Positions 60,488 through 64,000 of a stretch of DNA of 64,000 nucleotides are shown in pieces. The stretch spans positions 1-64,000 of the forward strand of contig JBPOHS010000032.1 in the NCBI GenBank assembly GCA_052035295.1, read 5' to 3'. Made by a program: the position numbers and the translations under genes. Every line of letters begins with the position of its first letter. The stretch's first letter is position 1. The notes under the pieces were generated by a model. It did not search any database. It was not told where the DNA came from and saw only the letters and a program-made list of their open reading frames with translations. The stretch is from HdN1 sp052035295 (GTDB lineage: Bacteria; Pseudomonadota; Gammaproteobacteria; Pseudomonadales; Ketobacteraceae).

Positions 60488-60681
60488 GGGCTGATAACGG
60501 GGAACTAATAGGATTGAAAGGATGCTGTTTTAAGCGTAGACGGGGGCCGGTCAGCATTCAAACCCATCCAGGAATGAGGGACTTGGCCAGCGTCTGAAAC
60601 CGCTGCGCTGGAATCCTGTGTGTTAGAATGACGGTCTTTTTTTCGACCGCGGTTTCCCCTACATACGAGGAAAGGCTTCCG

Positions 60682-61899
60682 ATGACGTTCGCTGCGCGTG
60701 AGCAACAGGTATTTGCCCGCTATTTTTCTCAGGGCACCCATGAGCCACGGGGTCCGGCCACCCCGGTGATCGTGCGCTTCAGTGATCCACTGACTGAGCA
60801 ACAGATCTTCTTGCGGTTCTTCGAGGCGACGGGCGCCCACCCTGCGCTTGCCCCGGTGGTCGCCACACCCGCGCAGGTCGCAATAGTTCCCCCGGTGGCG
60901 GTGCCCGAGACCAAGCTGGTTTCTGAGACCAAGCTGGTTGCCCGGCGCGCAGTGGAAGAAGTGCCCGAGGTATTGGGCAAGGAATCGTTCTTCTCGCGCG
61001 TCAAGCGCGGCCTGACCCGCACCCGTGCTGGTTTTACCGATGCCATGGCCAGCCTGCTCGCCGGCAAGAAAGCCATCGATGCCGATCTGCTCGAAGAAAT
61101 CGAAACCCAGCTGCTCATGGCCGACGTTGGTGTCGCGGCAACCCAGCGCATCATCGGTTCGCTCACGCAAAAGGTCAGCCGCAAGGAGCTTGCCGATTCC
61201 GACGCGCTCTATCGCGCCTTGCAGCAGGAACTGTCCGCCATTCTCGATACCAGCACCGCGCCCTGGTCTGTCGACAAGGCCAAGCCCCATGTGATCCTGA
61301 TGGTGGGTGTCAACGGCGTCGGCAAGACCACCACGATCGGCAAGTTGGCCAAGCGACTCCAGATCGAGGGCAAGCAGGTCATGCTGGCGGCAGGCGATAC
61401 GTTCCGTGCGGCAGCTGTCGAGCAGTTGCAAGTGTGGGGCGAGCGTAACCAGATCCCGGTGGTCGCCCAGCACACCGGGGCCGACAGTGCCTCCGTTATC
61501 TTTGATGCCCTGCAATCGGCCATCGCCAAAAAAGCCGACGTGTTGATCGCGGATACGGCCGGGCGCTTGCACACCAAGAACAACCTGATGGAGGAGCTGA
61601 AAAAGGTCAAACGCGTCATGCAGAAACTGGACGTTAACGCTCCCCATGAGGTGCTGCTCGTGCTCGATGCCGCGACCGGGCAGAACGCTCTCAATCAGGC
61701 CACCCAGTTCAATGAAGCCGTCGGCATTACCGGTATCGTGCTCACCAAGCTCGATGGTACCGCCAAAGGCGGTATTGTTTTCGCCATTGCAGACAAGACC
61801 GGCATTCCCATCCGTTTCATCGGCGTGGGTGAAACCATTGATGACCTGCGTCCGTTCGAACCGCAGGAATTCGTCAAGGCCCTGTTTGCACAGGAATAA
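60682..61899 (+). CDS. ftsY: Signal recognition particle receptor FtsY
   Basis: A 405-residue SRP receptor GTPase that docks ribosome-nascent chain complexes at the membrane. The NG domain spans about 105-405: G1 'GVNGVGKTTTIGKLA' (about 211), 'AAGDTFRAAAVEQL', G3 'IADTAGRLHTKNNLMEEL', G4 'LTKLDGTAKGG' and 'IGVGETIDDLRPF'. The N-terminal ~100 residues lack the long acidic A domain of E. coli FtsY and are Pro/Val/Ala-rich. The ATG at 60682 is chosen for its AAAGG ribosome binding site; an ATG at 60628 has none. ftsE and ftsX follow in the normal order. Confidence 0.95.
   Translation: MTFAAREQQVFARYFSQGTHEPRGPATPVIVRFSDPLTEQQIFLRFFEATGAHPALAPVVATPAQVAIVPPVAVPETKLVSETKLVARRAVEEVPEVLGKESFFSRVKRGLTRTRAGFTDAMASLLAGKKAIDADLLEEIETQLLMADVGVAATQRIIGSLTQKVSRKELADSDALYRALQQELSAILDTSTAPWSVDKAKPHVILMVGVNGVGKTTTIGKLAKRLQIEGKQVMLAAGDTFRAAAVEQLQVWGERNQIPVVAQHTGADSASVIFDALQSAIAKKADVLIADTAGRLHTKNNLMEELKKVKRVMQKLDVNAPHEVLLVLDAATGQNALNQATQFNEAVGITGIVLTKLDGTAKGGIVFAIADKTGIPIRFIGVGETIDDLRPFEPQEFVKALFAQE
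60907..60939 (+). repeat. 18-bp-period tandem repeat within ftsY
   Basis: GAGACCAAGCTGGTT occurs at 60907-60921 and again at 60925-60939, separated by TCT, encoding ETKLV-S-ETKLV in the variable N-terminal region of FtsY. It looks like a recent in-frame slippage duplication. Confidence 0.9.
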
Positions 61900-61935
61900 C
61901 CCGCACACTGCCCGTTACCCCTGGAAGTCATCACC

Positions 61936-62694
61936 GTGATAGTGTTCAGCAAGGTTGGCAAACGTTACGACAATGGCCGCGAGGCCCTGGTGGATCTCAG
62001 CTTCGAAATGGAAAGCGGGGAGTTCGCCTTCATTACCGGCCATTCCGGCGCCGGCAAATCCACGGTCCTCAAATTGCTGACCGTGATAGAGCGTCCTTCC
62101 AGTGGCGAAATCCTCTGTGCCGGTGATGCCCTCAAGCATCTGGGGCGTCGCGACATTCCGCATTATCGCCGCAAGCTCGGCATGGTTTTCCAGAATCATC
62201 AGCTGCTGTTCGATCGCAGCGTGTTTGACAACGTGGCGCTGCCACTGGTGATTGCCGGGTATTCCCCTTACGACATTAATCGCCGTGTGCGTGCGGCGTT
62301 AGACAAGGTCGGCCTGCTCAGCAAGGAGCGGATGTTGCCGATCCAGCTTTCCGGCGGTGAACAGCAGCGTGTCGGCATCGCTCGTGCGGTGGTCAACAAG
62401 CCCCCGGTGTTGCTGGCCGATGAACCCACGGGAAACCTCGATCCCGAACTTTCCGCCGAGATCATGGATCTGTTCTATCAATTCAGCCTGGTCGGCGTCA
62501 CCGTGCTGGTCGCCACCCATGATCTGGGATTGATTGCCCGTTATAACCATCGCTTGTTGTCGCTGGATGAGGGCCGACTGGTCGAAGACCTGTGGGAAGA
62601 AACCGAACTGCCGCAGCAAGCGGCCGATAACGAACACTATGAGATGCTTGCGCACTACGATGCGATGCATGGCAACGAGGAGGGTGTTCAATGA
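61936..62694 (+). CDS. ftsE: Cell division ATP-binding protein FtsE
   Basis: A 252-residue ABC ATPase that, with FtsX, controls periplasmic amidase activity at the septum. Walker A is 'GHSGAGKSTVLKLL' (about 35), the Q-loop lies in 'MVFQNHQLL', the signature is 'LSGGEQQRVGIARAV' and Walker B is 'VLLADEPTGNLD'. It starts at GTG with GGAAG eight bases upstream. The C-terminal ~30 residues are acidic and extend beyond the usual ~222-residue length. It overlaps ftsX by four bases. Confidence 0.95.
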   Translation: MIVFSKVGKRYDNGREALVDLSFEMESGEFAFITGHSGAGKSTVLKLLTVIERPSSGEILCAGDALKHLGRRDIPHYRRKLGMVFQNHQLLFDRSVFDNVALPLVIAGYSPYDINRRVRAALDKVGLLSKERMLPIQLSGGEQQRVGIARAVVNKPPVLLADEPTGNLDPELSAEIMDLFYQFSLVGVTVLVATHDLGLIARYNHRLLSLDEGRLVEDLWEETELPQQAADNEHYEMLAHYDAMHGNEEGVQ

Positions 62695-63701
62695 GTGCTG
62701 TCACGCCACCCCGCCGCAACACCGACAAGCCGGCGTCCCGTCAGGGCGCCAGCGTGGTGCAGGCCTCGTTTCGCAGCAAGGCCGAGCACTACTTGCGACA
62801 TCATCGTGACACGGCCAAGGATGCCCTGCGTCGACTGATCGATGCGCCGGTGCCCACGCTGCTCACGGCGCTGGTGCTGGCCATTGCATTGGCGCTGCCC
62901 GCCGGCCTGTACATGGTGCTGAAGAACCTGCGCACCGTGAGCGCTGGTTGGGCTGACGAACAGGTGAAAATTTCGGTGTTCCTGAAAAATTCAGTCAGCG
63001 ACGATGATGCGCAGCGTTTGCATAACCAGTGGGTCAAACGTGCCGATGTCGACAAAATCGAGTTTATCTCGCGTGAGAAAGCACTTGATGAATTCAAGCA
63101 ATGGTCGGGGTTTTCCAATGTGCTTGAAGGGTTGGACGGCAATCCGCTGCCCGCCGTGATGGTCGTGCAGCCCCGTGATACCAGCGTCGAAGGCGCCAAG
63201 GCTGTGCGCGACTCCATGGCGGCGTTACCGCAAGTGGATAGCGTACAGCTCGATACCGAGTGGATTCAGCGGCTACAGGCCATCGTCGCGTTGATGCAGC
63301 GTCTGGTCAGTGCGTTGGCGGTAGCCTTGAGCGTGACGGTGTTGCTGGTGATTGGAAACACCATTCGGCTGGCAATCGAAAGTCGTCGCGATGAAATCGT
63401 GGTGGTGAAGCTGGTCGGGGGCACGGACGCGTTTGTGCGTCGGCCATTCTTGTACACCGGTTTATGGTATGGCTTTGTGGGCGCATTCATGGCGTTGGCC
63501 ATGGTGGAATCGCTGACGGCCTGGATGGAAGTACCGGCGGCTGAGCTTGCGCGTTTGTATGGCAGTGAGTTCAAGTTGCAGGGCTTGTCGTTGCTGGAAG
63601 GTGTCAGCGTGTTTGTCGCCAGTGTGGGGCTGGGGTTGTTGGGTGCCGTGCTGGCGGTGCATCAGCATTTGCGCGCGATTGAGCCGCACGCGTCGATTTG
63701 A
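62691..63701 (+). CDS. ftsX: Cell division protein FtsX
   Basis: A 336-residue MacB-type four-helix membrane protein, partner of FtsE. A cytoplasmic N-terminus of ~55 residues is followed by helix 1 ('LLTALVLAIALALPAGLYMVL'), a periplasmic loop (about 80-200) that binds the amidase activator, and three C-terminal helices including 'ALAVALSVTVLLVIGNTIRLAI'. 'SRRDEIVVVKLVGGTDAFVRRPFLYTG' is the family-typical cytoplasmic loop. The start overlaps the ftsE stop (ATGA). RpoH usually follows in many relatives, but here rpoH lies 13 kb upstream. Confidence 0.95.
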   Translation: MSAVTPPRRNTDKPASRQGASVVQASFRSKAEHYLRHHRDTAKDALRRLIDAPVPTLLTALVLAIALALPAGLYMVLKNLRTVSAGWADEQVKISVFLKNSVSDDDAQRLHNQWVKRADVDKIEFISREKALDEFKQWSGFSNVLEGLDGNPLPAVMVVQPRDTSVEGAKAVRDSMAALPQVDSVQLDTEWIQRLQAIVALMQRLVSALAVALSVTVLLVIGNTIRLAIESRRDEIVVVKLVGGTDAFVRRPFLYTGLWYGFVGAFMALAMVESLTAWMEVPAAELARLYGSEFKLQGLSLLEGVSVFVASVGLGLLGAVLAVHQHLRAIEPHASI

Positions 63702-63746
63702 TTGTTGATTTGCAATGGATTTTTTTCTTCAAGGGAGATGAGTGGT

Positions 63747-64000
63747 GTGAAAAAACAAGAAATGAACATCGCGATGTGTATGGAGAAGCGTCAGCGCCTC
63801 CTCGATGAACTCAATAGCACCGCCCATTACGAGCGCACCGAGACTACCTACTATGGGCCATACAACCCGTTCGACGTGCCACTCGTTCACTGCGACACCT
63901 GCCGCGTAGCACCGACCATGACCAAAGTTGCTGCGCACAACAACCGCTGGGATATTGTCTGCCCCCGCTGCAAGAAACGCATTCAGCATCCCCAGCAGGA
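63747..64000 (+). CDS. Truncated zinc-ribbon-like protein (runs off the end)
   Basis: An open frame without stop to the window edge, at least 84 residues. It starts at GTG 63747 (AAGGGAG eight bases upstream) or ATG 63738. The translation contains two Cys-x-x-Cys pairs ('HCDTCRVAP' and 'VCPRCKKRI') spaced like a small zinc ribbon, with a preceding helical 'MCMEKRQRLLDELNS'. I do not recognise the family. It is 45 bases downstream of ftsX and may be co-transcribed with it. Confidence 0.6.
   Translation, partial: MKKQEMNIAMCMEKRQRLLDELNSTAHYERTETTYYGPYNPFDVPLVHCDTCRVAPTMTKVAAHNNRWDIVCPRCKKRIQHPQQ

Overview
This window reads as chromosome of a Gammaproteobacterium, most like the Pseudomonadales. 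The evidence is gene order rather than any single gene: polA / small RNA / engB / cytochrome c5 / cytochrome c4 / dsbA / exo-endonuclease family / GGDEF, then rpoH, then rsmD / two M16 peptidases / ftsY-ftsE-ftsX, plus znuA divergent from znuCB and thrB of the kinase (APH) type. This order matches what I recall of Pseudomonas, with insertions. I see no rRNA, tRNA, CRISPR array, insertion sequence or prophage.

Layout. (1) 0.1-4.0 kb: a TolC-type outer-membrane protein and the zinc importer ZnuABC. (2) 4.2-6.6 kb: a NarL-type response regulator convergent with a hybrid sensor kinase. (3) 6.6-21.3 kb: an accessory lipid/secondary-metabolite island. It holds a leftward membrane desaturase, a GNAT protein, a 983-residue fatty acyl-AMP ligase/ACP/GNAT fusion, and then a ten-gene rightward run. 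That run encodes homologues of all three core carbapenem enzymes (CarA-like beta-lactam synthetase, CarB-like carboxymethylproline synthase, CarC-like Fe(II)/2-oxoglutarate oxygenase), together with an ACP, a left-handed beta-helix protein, a crotonyl-CoA carboxylase/reductase-like enzyme, a second adenylating enzyme, a fatty acid hydroxylase-type di-iron membrane protein, an SRPBCC protein and another desaturase. (4) 21.4-31.9 kb: thrB, a DUF2782 protein, tamA-tamB, an alpha/beta hydrolase and a PLP-dependent aspartate decarboxylase (PanP type). (5) 31.9-34.4 kb: a gene-poor stretch, an acyltransferase-3 membrane protein and a nitroreductase. (6) 34.6-49.3 kb: polA, an SRPBCC protein, a 7TMR-DISM hybrid kinase, an ErsA/Spot 42-position small RNA with a sigma-E-like promoter, engB, two cytochromes c, dsbA, a phosphodiesterase-fold protein, a diguanylate cyclase, a Tim44-like protein and a CaiB-type CoA transferase. 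(7) 49.4-64 kb: rpoH (also with a sigma-E-like promoter), an AsmA/DUF748 protein, a SemiSWEET-like protein, rsmD, two M16 peptidases, a CheX-like protein, a hybrid kinase, ftsYEX and a truncated zinc-ribbon gene.

The most interesting region is 7.7-21.3 kb. The catalytic residues of CarA, CarB and CarC are recognisable. The two CarB positions that differ from the malonyl-CoA-using enzyme are ones known to affect acceptance of alkylmalonyl substrates. The same operon encodes an enzyme with the CO2-binding residues of enoyl-CoA carboxylase/reductases, which make alkylmalonyl thioesters. I therefore infer a hybrid pathway in which a fatty-acid-derived enoyl thioester is carboxylated to an alkylmalonyl unit, condensed to a carboxymethylproline-like acid, cyclised to a beta-lactam, oxidised by the CarC-like enzyme, and decorated by membrane desaturase/hydroxylase enzymes: a lipidic carbapenam/carbapenem-like product. 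Comparisons with Car proteins and CCR are from memory of published sequences, not from a search, and the product is a hypothesis.
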